Assembly: GCA_022494885.1 (NCBI GenBank)
Contig: JAGVSM010000256.1
Coordinates: 62,001 to 126,000 of the forward strand
Direction: 5' to 3'
DNA: 64,000 bases
From: Micrasema longulum
Lineage: Eukaryota > Arthropoda > Insecta > Trichoptera > Brachycentridae
Part shown: in pieces, positions 42,401-52,804 of the stretch
Layout of the letters: every line of letters starts with the position of its first letter
Position numbering within the stretch: the first letter of the stretch is position 1
Program-made: the position numbers and the translations under genes
Notes under the pieces: generated by a model
The model's database searches: none
What the model was told of the DNA's origin: nothing
What the model saw: only the letters and a program-made list of their open reading frames with translations

Positions 42401-42950
42401 AAAAAAACATTTTTTTCAATAAGTTTGGGAACTATTGCTCTCAAATCCCCGCAGGTGATGGTAGCAATAAAGGATACGCAAAAATCTCCTCTCCGGCATA
42501 TGAAATAAAGCTTATTATCGGATACATCATATCAATTGTAATATTTTTTAAGTGCGTCCAAAATTACGAGCGCTATTTCAGTCCTTATTCACTCGGTCCT
42601 TAGGTCGAAAAACGCTTGAAGTTTTGATTTTTTGGGGGACGAGTTAAACAAAATTAATGCCAATTGTTATCGATATGAACTTGTTCGTAAAATGATAGCT
42701 GGGTGCATCTTCAAGCCAAGCGAATATGGACAAAAATAGCGCTTGTGTCGCTGGCGATAGGGGTGAGATTAGATCGACAGAAATTACGTTTTGAAGGGGT
42801 AAAGCTTGACTACATAAACTGCAAGTGGACACTTAAAAAAATAGAGCATCTATGTTTGGCAGGATACAATTAATGTTTTAGAAATCGCAAATTATTTCAA
42901 ATTCGATTCTACAATAAAATGAATGAACGCCATATTTGGATGCAGTTTGT
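42401..42950. other. Unassigned DNA
   Basis: No gene or repeat recognised. Minus frame 42644-42832 has no domain. Confidence 0.35.
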
Positions 42951-42954
42951 CTTT

Positions 42955-43185
42955 ACTCATACATGTTATCATGCACGCGCGCGGATTATTCTGACTTTGT
43001 GGATACAGTTAAAGCGTTTGACAAGGTAGAATGGAAAGCTCTGCATGTCCAAACCAGCGCAGAGCTCCTTTCTTGATTTTGTTGATAATGCTTATCTCAG
43101 CCTTACATAATGTTTTAGTTTTAAGACTCGTTCGCCAGAGATCGCATTTCGACAGCATTCAGCCTACTTTCATCCCTGTTTTTTC
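42955..43185 (-). mobile_element. RTE-C LINE fragment with an internally inverted RT piece
   Basis: Minus-strand family sequence (ATGCACGCGCGCGGATTATT and CAGCGCAGAGCTCCTTTCTT) flanks a plus-strand piece at about 42995-43042. That piece reads DTVKAFDKVEWKA, resembling the RT motif A region (KAFDKV). An inversion or template switch inside the copy would explain it. Confidence 0.6.
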
Positions 43186-43189
43186 ATGT

Positions 43190-43790
43190 AATTTTTTTTT
43201 GATAAAATGGCGGAGCAGTATCAATACAAGAAAATGTTTTTGATTTTATCGGTAAAGGGTGAAAAATAATAGCATGTGTATATTTGCGACATCTGCATAC
43301 TGCGTAAACATGAAAAAAGGGCAATGAATACGATCTTGCCTAGTTTGCCAGTTAACATTCATTTTCGGCAAGTGATTGTTACTTAATGCTTTTAGGGATA
43401 AAATAGACGAGGTTTTTATAACAATATGATTATTTTAGTACTATGATGGGTTATTCATGCGCGCTATTCAAACGCAGTACAGGGGGTTGCTTGTTCATAT
43501 TTGAAGGGGAAAAATATGCACGTGGGTAACAATTGAACATTTTTTAGCAAGTGATCCACTCTGGGCGACAAAACCACATCTGTTCGATCAAAGAGAAAAT
43601 CAATATTCTTTGGATCTTTAAAAAAAAGATCTAATTGAAAAAACACAGAGAAGAGATCATTATAACATCAATAATTCAACTGAAACCGCGAGGCTTTATT
43701 AATTCTTAAAGCCCGCTGGCTCAAAAATACGTGTTTTTGATGGTGGTGGATCATATTAGACCTAGTTTTAAAAGTAGCTTTATGATGCAT
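43190..43790. other. Unassigned DNA
   Basis: No gene or clear repeat. Minus frame 43464-43646 has no domain. Confidence 0.35.
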
Positions 43791-43791
43791 A

Positions 43792-44310
43792 TTATGATGC
43801 TCAAATCAAAAATATTAAATCAGTTCAACATCGATTTATCAGAAAGATAGGCTGGAGGTTGGGCTGATCCAGAGACCTTTATACGCATAATAAGTAAGAA
43901 ACTAGCTTAAATATATCTTGACCGTCGAAATAAATTCGACCTTTTAATCCTATTTAAAATGCTCAATTCAATCATCGATGCACCTTAACTACTGAGCTCA
44001 ATAAAATTAAATATCCCAACTAGAAACCTCGGAAAAAACTTACTCTTTCATACCGATAACCATAGAACTAACTATGGTTTTCATTCCCCAGTGCGCAGAA
44101 TTCTTAGGTCTGCCAACAAACATACCGGTCTTGATTTCTTTGATAAAAAGTTGTTTTCGATTCGATTATAAACCCCTCTCCCGCATCCACTCCCACCAAG
44201 TTTTCTATGTACCATTGTGTCTATCTACTTTCCTTTATAATAATTTTCTATGTATAAATATGTCCTTAAAATGCCTATTGAGCGTATATATAAATAAATA
44301 AATAATGCGT
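43792..44310 (+). mobile_element. Jockey-like LINE 3' region
   Basis: The plus strand encodes, across frames, YDAQIKNIKSVQHRFIRKIG, a LDRRNKFDLLILFKMLNSII-like segment, NIPTRNLGKNLLFHTDNHRT and VLRSANKHTGLDFFDKKLFS. It ends CTCTCCCGCATCCACTCCCA near 44200, then a 3' UTR ending in AAATAAATAAATAA. It matches 34080-34560. Confidence 0.75.
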
Positions 44311-44479
44311 CAAAAAATAATTAAACCGCTTTTGTTTAAAGTTGAAGAAAATCACATGCGTCGTAGTTCTACGATCGTGAAGATATATTCATTATATTTT
44401 TTTGAATGCCTAATGCCTACTTTGGTGAAAGTGTAGAGTGGCGTTCGTATGTTTTCTTTTAATTTTTATATGGGTGTTG

Positions 44480-44780
44480 CATTATTTTTTACCTTGCCTA
44501 TAATACACAAGGTTTATATTTCACAAAGAGGATTTTTCTGCTATTATATTACTTTCTTTTAGCTAAACTGTTGGGATCAGGAAGGATATTCTAATGTGGG
44601 CCAATCAGGTACTTCTCGGCATTCGCTCATGTGGAGAGGAAACCACTTAAAACTCTTCAGGAGAAGCCGGCCTGTTGGCAGCAGTCAACAGGCCTTCCAT
44701 TCCACCAGAAGAGAGTGTTCGGCATTTTGTTCCCTACTTTGGTTTATTTTACCAATTGCCTGCATTCGTATGTCAGCGTT
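44480..44780 (+). repeat. R-B repeat, copy 2
   Basis: This is the inverted partner of 22540-22870 (see there). GTTGGCAGCAGTCAACAGGC forms a small local palindrome. No protein domain. Confidence 0.6.
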
Positions 44781-45086
44781 ATTAATGAACCAACGAAACC
44801 GGTAGACTCGTTGATGTATACAAATATTTACCAATATTGAAACAAGTTTCCATGATAATATATTTATTCTGGAATGCGAACAGATTTCAGGTGCATACTG
44901 CACTGTGACAGGATGTGTAAAGGACCCTAAAATTAATTTTCTAAATATCATCGACCTTAGCGGGATACAAAAAACCCGAGTCTTGAGAAAGGGAGACGCG
45001 CCATATGGCTATGGGGTGAAGCTACGAACGGCAGATTTGAATGTTGATACAAAAACTAGAAAGACATTATTTTGTGTATATTTTAT
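44781..45086. other. Unassigned DNA
   Basis: No gene recognised; the frame 44905-45096 has no domain signature. Confidence 0.35.
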
Positions 45087-45888
45087 GGCTTTGTAGTCTG
45101 GTAAAACGAAAGCAAAATTAGGAAATCATACCATTTTGCCATTTTAAAACGAAAGTTTTTTTTTAATAACGATATAATAAAAATATTAAAAAACTTAAAT
45201 TAGATATAAACAATATTTTTTTTAAGGTATTTCTGTTAAAAAATATACCTAAAAGATTTATATTACTAAAATATAATTACTTTTAGACCGGCAGATAAAT
45301 ATGTAGTAAAATAGACGCCATTTCAAATTCATACTAAATTTAGGTATCTGGGGAGGTCTGAAGATCATAAAAACGTAAATAATATGTTGTTATAAATTAA
45401 ATATTACAACCAGAATAATCTTCTTTTTTTTAAAAAAAAAAAAGAGAATACAATTCTATAAAAAAACGTTTCAACCAAAGTATTTCGATAATTTATTTTT
45501 TTAAGTATTACCGAAGGCATAAATTTACGTAGAAATAAAAGAAAATGTCACAAAAATGTATGTGATTTAAAATGCTTCAGCCACTTTCATGTTCAATCTT
45601 TAAATTATTGCAACAAAATTTAGTTCAATACTTATTCTTTATCTAGATCCCAGATACCTTAGTTCAGTCTAAATTTGAAATGGCGTAATCTGCCGGTCTA
45701 AAAGTAATTATATTTTAGTTACATAAAACTTTTAAGTAAATTTTTAACGGAAATACCTTTCAAAATTGTTGTTTTTATCTAATTTATGTTTTTTTATTAT
45801 TGTGTGATTAAAAAAAACGTTTGTTTAAAAATGGCAAAATCGTACGATTTCCTGATTTTGCGTTCGTTTTACCAGACTACAGCCTTAA
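45087..45888. mobile_element. Fold-back element, ~250-bp inverted arms
   Basis: Left arm 45092-45345 and right arm 45650-45881 are inverted copies. The outer ends read TGTAGTCTGGTAAAACGAA and its complement. Other matched pairs include ATTACTTTTAGACCGGCAGA with TCTGCCGGTCTAAAAGTAAT. TA lies at both edges, which could be the target duplication. The ~300-bp spacer is AT-rich and non-coding. It resembles a non-autonomous DNA transposon. Confidence 0.75.
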
Positions 45889-46199
45889 ATGGAAAGAAAA
45901 GAATAATAATTATAATAACGGTTTATTAACAAAACTAATAATTACTTTATCTACTACATACATACTTAGGTAATAGATTTCTCTGGATTATGTATAGTCT
46001 GCCTAACTAGGTACAACCTGTTTTAAGGCAGACATGTTTATGCAAAAATAAACAATAACACGACTACCTACTAGATAATTTATTATTAAGTTATACGATA
46101 TATATACCATTTATTATTTTAGAATGTTTTTTGGTAAGTTTTCCGATTTTTCTATACAAATGATAAAAACACAATATTCCTTGGTGTTTTTTAAATTAA
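45889..46199. other. AT-rich DNA
   Basis: Nothing recognised. Confidence 0.4.
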
Positions 46200-46375
46200 T
46201 TATAAATGAAAAGGAACATTTGCATTCTTATGATTCACCCAAATATTTCATTTTGAGGGTTGTAAAGAACTCACTTTTAGAAAATGGGGTCAAGTTGGGG
46301 TAGAGTGGGATACGAACCACGTACCTTCGAGCCGTGAGTCCGAGACACTAGCCACGGGACCACAACCCGATCGAA
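46200..46375 (-). mobile_element. SINE-alpha copy
   Basis: The minus strand reads TCGGGTTGTGGTCCCGTGGC, a B box GGTTCGTATCC with one change, then ACTCTACCCCAACTTGACCC and AAATATTTGGGTGAATCATA. It matches 434-606 over its whole length. Confidence 0.8.
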
Positions 46376-46379
46376 TTGA

Positions 46380-46860
46380 TTTTATTTATTTATTTATTTT
46401 ATTAGGTAAACAAACAGTATGTACACATATATTGCCAATTTCTTTGTATATTAGAGTAAGAAACTCATGCACACACCAAAAAATTGTTTACACTTAATAC
46501 AATAATTTTAATTATGTTCAATATAATAAATGTAAAAGTAAAGAAATGAAAAAATATTTATTTAATAATAATGTTAAATGTCTGCTTCTCTCAAAATTTC
46601 AATAATTTTTGACCTAAATTTACATACATTGTCACAAAAAATATCAGCCTCGGTAAATATATTGTTATATTGGTCGCATATTCTAGGTATTGTAGATTGT
46701 TTAAAATAGTTTGTTGACGCGTTTTCAGTGTAAAACAAAAGATTTTGTCTTGTCGGTCTAGATGGCACACGGAATGGAAGTCTTTCTAGTAGGTTAGGAG
46801 AATCAATTTTATTATTTATTAATTTGAATAAAAAAATTATTAAATTTATTAAAATTTACT
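46380..46860 (-). mobile_element. LINE C-terminus and 3' UTR (Jockey/CR1-like)
   Basis: The minus-strand frame 46574-46768 (MPSRPTRQNLLFYTENAST, TIPRICDQYNNIFTEADIFC) is preceded by SPNLLERLPFRV-like residues. The YNNIF and R(T/S)RQ patterns are typical of LINE C-termini. The 3' UTR ends in TTTATTTATTTATTTA complement near 46385. Its end abuts a SINE-alpha copy. Confidence 0.7.
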
Positions 46861-46879
46861 AAATAAAAGATTTTATTTT

Positions 46880-46920
46880 ACCAACAAGCGTATTCGACTA
46901 ACTTGGAAGCTTCAAGACTA
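46880..46920 (-). ncRNA. Degenerate hammerhead-like motif
   Basis: The minus strand reads TAGTCTTGAAGCTTCCAAG...TCGAATACGCTTGTTGGTA. The order of boxes is kept but stem II and GAAA are eroded. Confidence 0.35.
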
Positions 46921-46980
46921 AAAAATCGTTCACAACATTTTAGAAATGTACATATTTTTTACGGTACTGATAAGTAGCAA

Positions 46981-47624
46981 TTTTTTTATTTTTTACTGGA
47001 CGGTATTTCGTTGACCCTTTTATACTTTATGCCGTCTCGATTCGGTGGTCCCAAGATAGTTTTAGTGGCATTTTGAGGGACAGCTTTAGGTCCTCGGGGC
47101 CAGCAGCACTCATGATTATTGTTCTAGTCTCGGTAGTAATCGGCTGCCACGGAATCGCCCGAAGATTGACGAATGGCGGTGCACTAGCGGATCGCTCTCA
47201 CTGGTCCGAAGCTTATTGTGGGGATTAGAAAGGCACAGTTCCTGAGATCGAAACAGATTAAGAAAAATGTTTTGTAAACGAGAAAAATTACTCTATATTT
47301 GTGTCGGTGGATATCAAAATTGTTTAAATCCAAAATTGGTGAAAAAATATTTTTTGTGGAAACACGATTAAAAGTTCAGTTTTACAAAGAATACTTATTT
47401 CAAAAATGGGAAAATCCAATATTATACCATAAAAAATTGTTGTCAGAAGTTTGATTTTACATCAAAATCGGAAACATCCACTCAACAACACTCAAATAAC
47501 ACAATAACACTCAAAACGATTAGTTTTATTTATTTTTACTTCGTAAAAGTGACAATCCTGACACAGACATTCAATGACAGATTGGATCAAAACTGGCCAA
47601 ATCCACGAATTATTTTTTTTAAAC
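46981..47624. other. Unassigned, short AAATCCA-containing repeats
   Basis: A GC-richer block at 47030-47220 has no family signature. From 47280 the motif AAATCCA recurs irregularly (near 47327, 47413, 47600, 47630, 48011). It could be an old tandem array. Confidence 0.35.
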
Positions 47625-48017
47625 TAGTTAAATCCAAAATATTTAAGTTTGTGAGTGAAAATTCTTGATGGAAGTTCATTGTAATTTATTATATAAATAA
47701 AACACGAGTGATACTTTAATCCACTAAAAATAAAATAAAATACTTAAACTCATTAAAATAGCATTATTTCAATTCATTAGTTAACCCAAAGAAAATTTGT
47801 TGATAATGATCCTTAAGATAAAAATAACTTTATTTAATTTACTTACATATAACTTTGAATTATGTATCCTTACCTCTGTTCTGTATAAATACATTTAACT
47901 TTTTAATAAAGATACCAGTCTCGAAGATGTCGCGAAAGCGATGAAACCGGTCACTGGATATTCCAAATTTGTGGATTAAAGTATCACTCGTGTTTTATTT
48001 ATATAATAGTTAAATCC
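47625..48017 (+). mobile_element. Short hammerhead-bearing element with target duplication (Penelope/retrozyme-like)
   Basis: The element is flanked by TAGTTAAATCC at 47625-47635 and 48007-48017. Inside, a perfect 37-bp inverted repeat lies at 47688-47724 and 47971-48007. The right one is flush with the duplication; the left one sits ~52 bp inside. The hammerhead-like motif is at 47915-47957. There is no coding sequence. A second copy with its own duplication is at 58973-59296. The asymmetry recalls partial inverted left pLTRs of Penelope-like elements; that link is inference. Confidence 0.7.
47915..47957 (+). ncRNA. Hammerhead-like motif of the 47.6-kb element
   Basis: Stem I arms CCAGT and ACTGG are perfect. 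The box reads TCGAAGA (canonical CUGANGA, so two bases differ), with one extra T. Stem II GTCGC-GAAA-GCGAT, box GAAA, palindrome CCGG and T-C follow. Every structural part is present but the altered box makes catalysis doubtful. Confidence 0.45.
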
Positions 48018-48239
48018 ATTCCGATATATCAAAATGAGTTACATCCAAATTATATATAAGTTTTACACGGAAACTAAGTCTAATCGATCAAATCAAATAA
48101 CGTAGAATACTTTTATTACCTACGTCAGACCTACATATAGTCTAAATAACAATTTAGTCGAATAGCAATAATCAGTTTCAGAAAAGTTTTCTTTGTGAAA
48201 AATGCTTATTCTGGATATATCCATTTTCGATGTTAACCG

Positions 48240-48365
48240 ACACATTTGTTGCAACAGAGATGGAAAACATTTTTTAGAATATATGAAAGCCCTGCCATTT
48301 ACAGGGCTTATGACAGGTCATTGGCTGGTTTAAGTGGCCATTTTACCCACTGTGCAACATTCACA
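48240..48365 (+). repeat. R-A repeat, 5' half
   Basis: TTGCAACAGAGATGGAAAAC, ACAGGGCTTATGACAGGTCA and GTTTAAGTGGCCATTTTACC match. It stops after CATTCACA. Confidence 0.7.
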
Positions 48366-48417
48366 AGTTTTTATTTTATTTTAGTAAAAAAGGAAATATT
48401 TGCGTTCTGATTATTTC

Positions 48418-48550
48418 ATTATCATCACTAGCTTTCCGCACCTAATAGTGCATAGGGCACAGCATTGGAACACCAATCTGAGCGTATCTTGATCATTTTT
48501 TGTAACATGAAGATAAGATGATCAGTCGTAGGCTTCATGTACCAAAGACA
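48418..48550 (-). mobile_element. SINE-gamma 3' half
   Basis: The minus strand includes GGTACATGAAGCCTACGACT, TGATCAAGATACGCTCAGAT, TTGGTGTTCCAATGCTGTGC and TAGGTGCGGAAAGC. The tRNA head is missing. Confidence 0.7.
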
Positions 48551-49415
48551 CAGAACTAGTTGATGCACCGAGCTGTACAGTTATATTATAAGGAAATACC
48601 ATTATAAACAAGAAACCAATAAAAAAAACATTAAGGTGTAAGTTAAAAAACATGTGTGTAGCAGATAAGTTAGCTCTTAAAAAGTAATATTTTTCGAGTT
48701 GGCTTTGAAGTGTACGTATTGTTTAGAAATGTTAATAATTAGTGTATGTTTTAAAAATAATTAGATATAAGTCAATATTAGGACATTCATATTTTATGTA
48801 TGTACTATTTTAAAACTGAATAAATAAAAAGTAAATAAAAAAATAAATAATATATGCACCAATTATATAAAGTAATACGTTTATTAATCTACAAATATTT
48901 TTAAAAAATTCTCTCGCTAGAGTATTTTGTCTAAAAGCATTCGGACAAACTCAAAATAATTTATAAATTACTTGTGTAATATTTCGACTAAAACATGAGA
49001 AAAGGTGCGATGTAGGGGCATTTACCTTATTACCTACAGTAATATTAGTATTCGCCTTTGGGTATTGGCTGACATTTACTGGGGAATGGAGTGCGCAATG
49101 CCTGTCGAAATGTGTACCAACCTCGGACAGTGCGAGCACCGTAGAGCGGGGGTACTGCGCCCCCGTGGGAGCAAATCGAACAGACCAATTTACCTTTATA
49201 AATTTTAAAAAAAGAAAATATGATCAATAAAAATTACAATAAATTTAAGCATTTTTTTTTTAATTTTTCTTTTTTATTATTATCATTTTATATTAGATAC
49301 ACAAAATTATAATTTATGCAATGTTGTTTTGACTACCTAACTAGGGTTATTTACCCCGTTCGAAAAGTGTAAAAGAAAAACCGTAATTAATATATAGAAA
49401 CAGTTATAATGAAAG
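48551..49415. other. Unassigned DNA
   Basis: Frames 49005-49208 (+) and 49045-49227 (-) lie in a GC-richer block without a recognisable domain. GCATTCGGACAAACTCAAAA at 48938-48957 is a lone R-A arm. Confidence 0.35.
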
Positions 49416-49417
49416 AC

Positions 49418-49610
49418 AAGGTGAAAAACACAGTAAAAAATGGAGTAAAAACACAGTAAAAAATGGAGTAAAAACATGGTAAAAAATCTAGTAAAAACAA
49501 ACTAAAAATGTAGTAAAAAAATTAAGCAAAAACATAGTAAAAACAAAGTTATAAATGTAGTGAAAACATAGTAAAAAAATGTAGTGAAAACATAGTTAAA
49601 AAAACATTAA
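49418..49610 (+). repeat. AGTAAAAA-rich minisatellite
   Basis: Units of ~11-12 and ~23 bp of the form CACAGTAAAAAATGGAGTAA repeat with variants (CATAGTAAAAA, TGTAGTGAAAA). The first two 23-bp units are identical. It lies directly upstream (plus-strand sense) of a minus-strand LINE-X 3' end. Confidence 0.7.
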
Positions 49611-49614
49611 AAAT

Positions 49615-49745
49615 ATATTTTACTTTTTGTATATTAGTAAAACTTTATTTGACATGAAAACAATACATAAAGAAATAAAAAACTCAACGCAGGTTGAACT
49701 TGCCAAAAAAGAATAAAGCTCTTGTGTTTGGCAAGTGTGCAAAAT
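49615..49745 (-). mobile_element. LINE-X 3' UTR end
   Basis: This matches 30870-30995 in reverse and includes the hairpin at 49698-49736 with perfect arms ACTTGCCAAA and TTTGGCAAGT. No coding sequence. Confidence 0.65.
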
Positions 49746-49789
49746 TATATAAAACAGAAATGGCATAACAAGTAATAAAAATGAACAAT

Positions 49790-50090
49790 ATTTTGAGTAC
49801 GTCCAAATGTTTGCAGATAGGCTGGATTTCCCAAGGGAGTTATTAAGATCTAAATTTGATTAAGGTCCCAGGGAGAAAATCCAGTCTGTCTGCAAACATT
49901 CGGACATACTCATAAAATTGGAAAGTAAGATGGGAGAGTTGAGGAAATATGGATGTTTAAACATGGGCAGAATGGCGAATGTAGCACAGTGTGGAAAGTG
50001 GCCACTTGAACCAACCAATGACAGGTTTTAGGACATAAATGCCTAGCCTTCCATATTCCCTTCTCGAAATGTTTCCCTCTCAGTTGCAAC
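49790..50090 (-). repeat. R-A repeat, full length, with 46-bp fold-back
   Basis: The right part of the family (GAGTTGAGGAAATATGGATG, GGAAAGTGGCCACTTGAACC, GTTTCCCTCTCAGTTGCAAC) is complete. At the left, 49793-49840 (TGAGTACGTCCAAATG ... CCCAAGGGAG) and 49868-49915 are inverted copies separated by ~28 bp. Other copies carry one arm only. Confidence 0.75.
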
Positions 50091-50405
50091 GATAATAATT
50101 ATTATTATGGATAACTTATATAGCGCCATTTTCGTAATATAATACCTCAAGGGCGCTTTACAAAGTGATTATATAAAGATATATATTTAATTTTAACTTT
50201 TTACTTTAAGAAAAATAATGTACTTTTCCACCATATGCTAAGAATTCATTCAAATGATTTAGAGAACAAGTGGGTTTTAAGTTTCTTCCGAAACATCACT
50301 TCACTCTCACAGTTTCGGACTTCTGCTGGGAGAGCATTCCATGCCGTAGGGCCTGCGACCGCAAATGCACGTTCGTCGAATTAATAGAGGTATAATAACT
50401 TTGCG
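50091..50405 (-). mobile_element. L2-A LINE 3' fragment
   Basis: Minus strand: FRKKLKTHLFS-like and TGPTAWNALPAEVRNCES-like residues, then AGAACAAG-containing UTR, TGTAAAGCGCCCTTGAGGTA, AATGGCGCTATATAAGTTAT and ATAATAATAATT. It matches 6890-7140. It starts directly at the R-A border. Confidence 0.8.
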
Positions 50406-51574
50406 TAGAGCAACAAATTAAGAAATAGATAAAAAAATATATAAAATGTCTCCCTCGGTTGGGCACATAATCATTCCCTTTAGGATTAATGAACATATTA
50501 AACAAACCTGGTATGCATCTAGGAAACATTCAGATAATTCGCCCAATACAACATGCACTCATTGACAATCAATGTTTTGGAACAGGGCGTTCTCTGCAAA
50601 GACGCCCCGACGTTTGACGAAACCCCCGGTCACCTCGTAAGGACAAGATCTGCATATCGTGTATTCATGGCCGAAATGTCGAGATTTCTATCAAAACACT
50701 AAATGGAATAGCTGTGTTTTGGTGATAATATCAAGGCGGCTCCGAAACACTCGACATTATTTATTGTACATTATAAATTCATATTATTATTGTTTGATAT
50801 CAAGTTCTGATTTACGGCCGTACCTATAAACTATGGATATTATAGCGCAGAAAAACACGCTGAAAAGATGCGGAGTACAAATGGACGCCAGTAGCTCAAT
50901 CACAAATAACTATCGACGAGCTTTAAAACATGCCAAGCATTTGAGCGATCATAATGAACATGCTTAAGTTATCGCAGTCATAAGTCAACGCGTGTGTAGT
51001 CCTAAGTCAACGCTCGTGTCAGTTTGTTTTTTGTTTTCCTCGTAAATAAATACCTACAGTCCATTGGCGAAAAATCGACGTTTCCTATAAAAATAATACA
51101 ATATATTGCATTTGCCAAAAAGTAAAAAAAAAAAATTACAATTACTATTGCGATTGCTTTTCTTGACATTTGGATTGCCAACCGCCGGCTAGATGCAATA
51201 AAAAATAGCATGATTAATAATAAATAAATAAAAATAGCAGTTTTGGAATATTTTCCATATTTACACCGGTGAAATTCAAATATGTGATTGCGCAGCAGGA
51301 TTATACATCGCGAAACGTAAATATTTTGACATTTAATATTAGGTGTTCACGGATGTTGCATTGTGATCGCGAATACGATAAACAACCATGGTAAGAAATT
51401 GTTATCACGTAGAATAGTTATTTGCGAAGGAAAACCAAACGGCAGAATTGCCAACATGAATAGGAATGAGTTGGGCAGCTTTTGGAAAACTTAGGCACAT
51501 ACTTGTAAATAAAGAGATTCATATTAATCTATAAAGGAAAACTTACGAATCGCGTATACTGCCAGTGACATATG
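50406..51574. other. Unassigned DNA
   Basis: No gene recognised. The segment AATCACAAATAACTATCGAC at 50898-50917 recurs at 52518-52537, together with ACATACTAAGCATTTGAGCG-like sequence, so a small repeat of ~70 bp is shared. Confidence 0.35.
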
Positions 51575-51985
51575 CATTATAGATCATGGCCCTTACACAA
51601 AGAAATGTAGAAAAGCTCAAATGCATACAGCGATCAATGGAAAGATCCATGCTCGGTATAAGCCCGAGAGATTAAATAAGAAATCAAAAAATTAGGAACA
51701 GAACCAGAATAGCGGATATTATGGATCGCGTTGCAGGACTGAAGTTGCAATGGGCAGGGCATGTTGCGAGCAAGACCCCACTAGATGGACTCCTAAAAAT
51801 TCAAGATGGAGACCTTGGGAGAATAAGCGAGGAGTCGGAAGAACTCAGAAAAGATGGTCCGACGACATAGCTGCTGAGGGGGTAAAAATTGGCTGCAAGT
51901 AGCAACCGACCGAGAAAAATGAAAGAGTATGGAAGAGGCCTATATCCAACAGTGGAGAGCAGAGGCTGAAGAAGAATGAAATTTT
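51575..51985 (+). mobile_element. RTE-lep LINE C-terminus and 3' end
   Basis: Across frames the plus strand encodes ALTQRNVEKLKCIQRSMERS, MLGISLRD, RNRTRIADIMDRVAGLKLQW, AGHVASK, WSDDIAAEG-like residues and EAYIQQWRAEAEEE, with the stop at 51978-51980. This order (ERSMLGI, WAGHVAR, W..D, YIQQW) is familiar from insect RTE elements. Several frameshifts and stops show it is dead. Confidence 0.85.
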
Positions 51986-52019
51986 CATCGCTGTTCATTT
52001 GTCTTTTTTCCACCGGTGA

Positions 52020-52155
52020 CGAGCAAATTCAAATAACGGCCGAAAATTCATTCCATTCAAATGAAAATCAAGTTGGGGTAGAGTGTGGTTCGAATCTCGG
52101 ACCTCTGAAATGTGAGTCCGCAACACTAGCCACTGGACCACAACCCGATTCCTTC
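52020..52155 (-). mobile_element. SINE-alpha copy, body truncated
   Basis: The minus strand reads TCGGGTTGTGGTCCAGTGGC ... B box GATTCGAACCA-like ... ACTCTACCCCAACTTGATTT. The 3' body ends early at CATTTGAATGG. The plus-strand frame 51976-52167 is antisense to it. Confidence 0.75.
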
Positions 52156-52589
52156 TCTTTCTTTTAATAATTTCTTTTCACACACACCTTGTTTCAATCT
52201 CTTCTTACATTCATTATAATACTCGTTTTAATTCAGCATACCTCAATTATTAATATATTTTTTTGAATATTACCGCAAAAGCTTTCATCTGTAGCGTTAT
52301 CTATTACGTTATTAATATTATTATTTCGATCTCTGTCCATCCGAGAGAGCGTTAATGGTTCTTCAATCAAAAAAACTTGTTTAATCTTCAACGTACCGGA
52401 AACTACGATGGTCACTTTTGGTTGTTTTTGTGAAGAGTAATCAACGAACTAAATTTGTAGCAGGAAGACGAATGTAGTGTGAAAGGTGTTGTTTACTATA
52501 GCTTGACCTGTAGCTTAATCACAAATAACTATCGACGTGCTTAAAAACATACTAAGCATTTGAGCGATCACAATGAACAATAATGAACA
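52156..52589. other. Unassigned DNA
   Basis: No gene recognised. Confidence 0.4.
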
Positions 52590-52770
52590 TTCAACAATGT
52601 TTTGAGTATGTCTAAATGCTTCACAAAAGTCAACAGATAGAATAGTTGAGGAAATGTGGATGTTCAAACATATGCAGAACATCAACAGATGAAATAATTG
52701 AAAGAATATAGATGTTAAAATATGAGCAGAATGGTGAATGTTACACAGCGTGTAAAGTGGCCACTTAAGA
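52590..52770 (-). repeat. R-A repeat with internal ~55-bp tandem duplication
   Basis: TTTTGAGTATGTCTAAATGC, then two diverged copies of GTCAACAGAT...GGATGTT.AAA.ATATG.GCAGAA (about 52629 and 52683), then GTGTAAAGTGGCCACTTAAG. Confidence 0.65.
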
Positions 52771-52804
52771 AAGAAGCGATCAGTTTTTATGTTAGCAAAT
52801 GTGA

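Noticed and set aside
49418..49610. Coding interpretation of the AGTAAAAA-rich array
   Set aside because: Simple minisatellite with stops in all frames.
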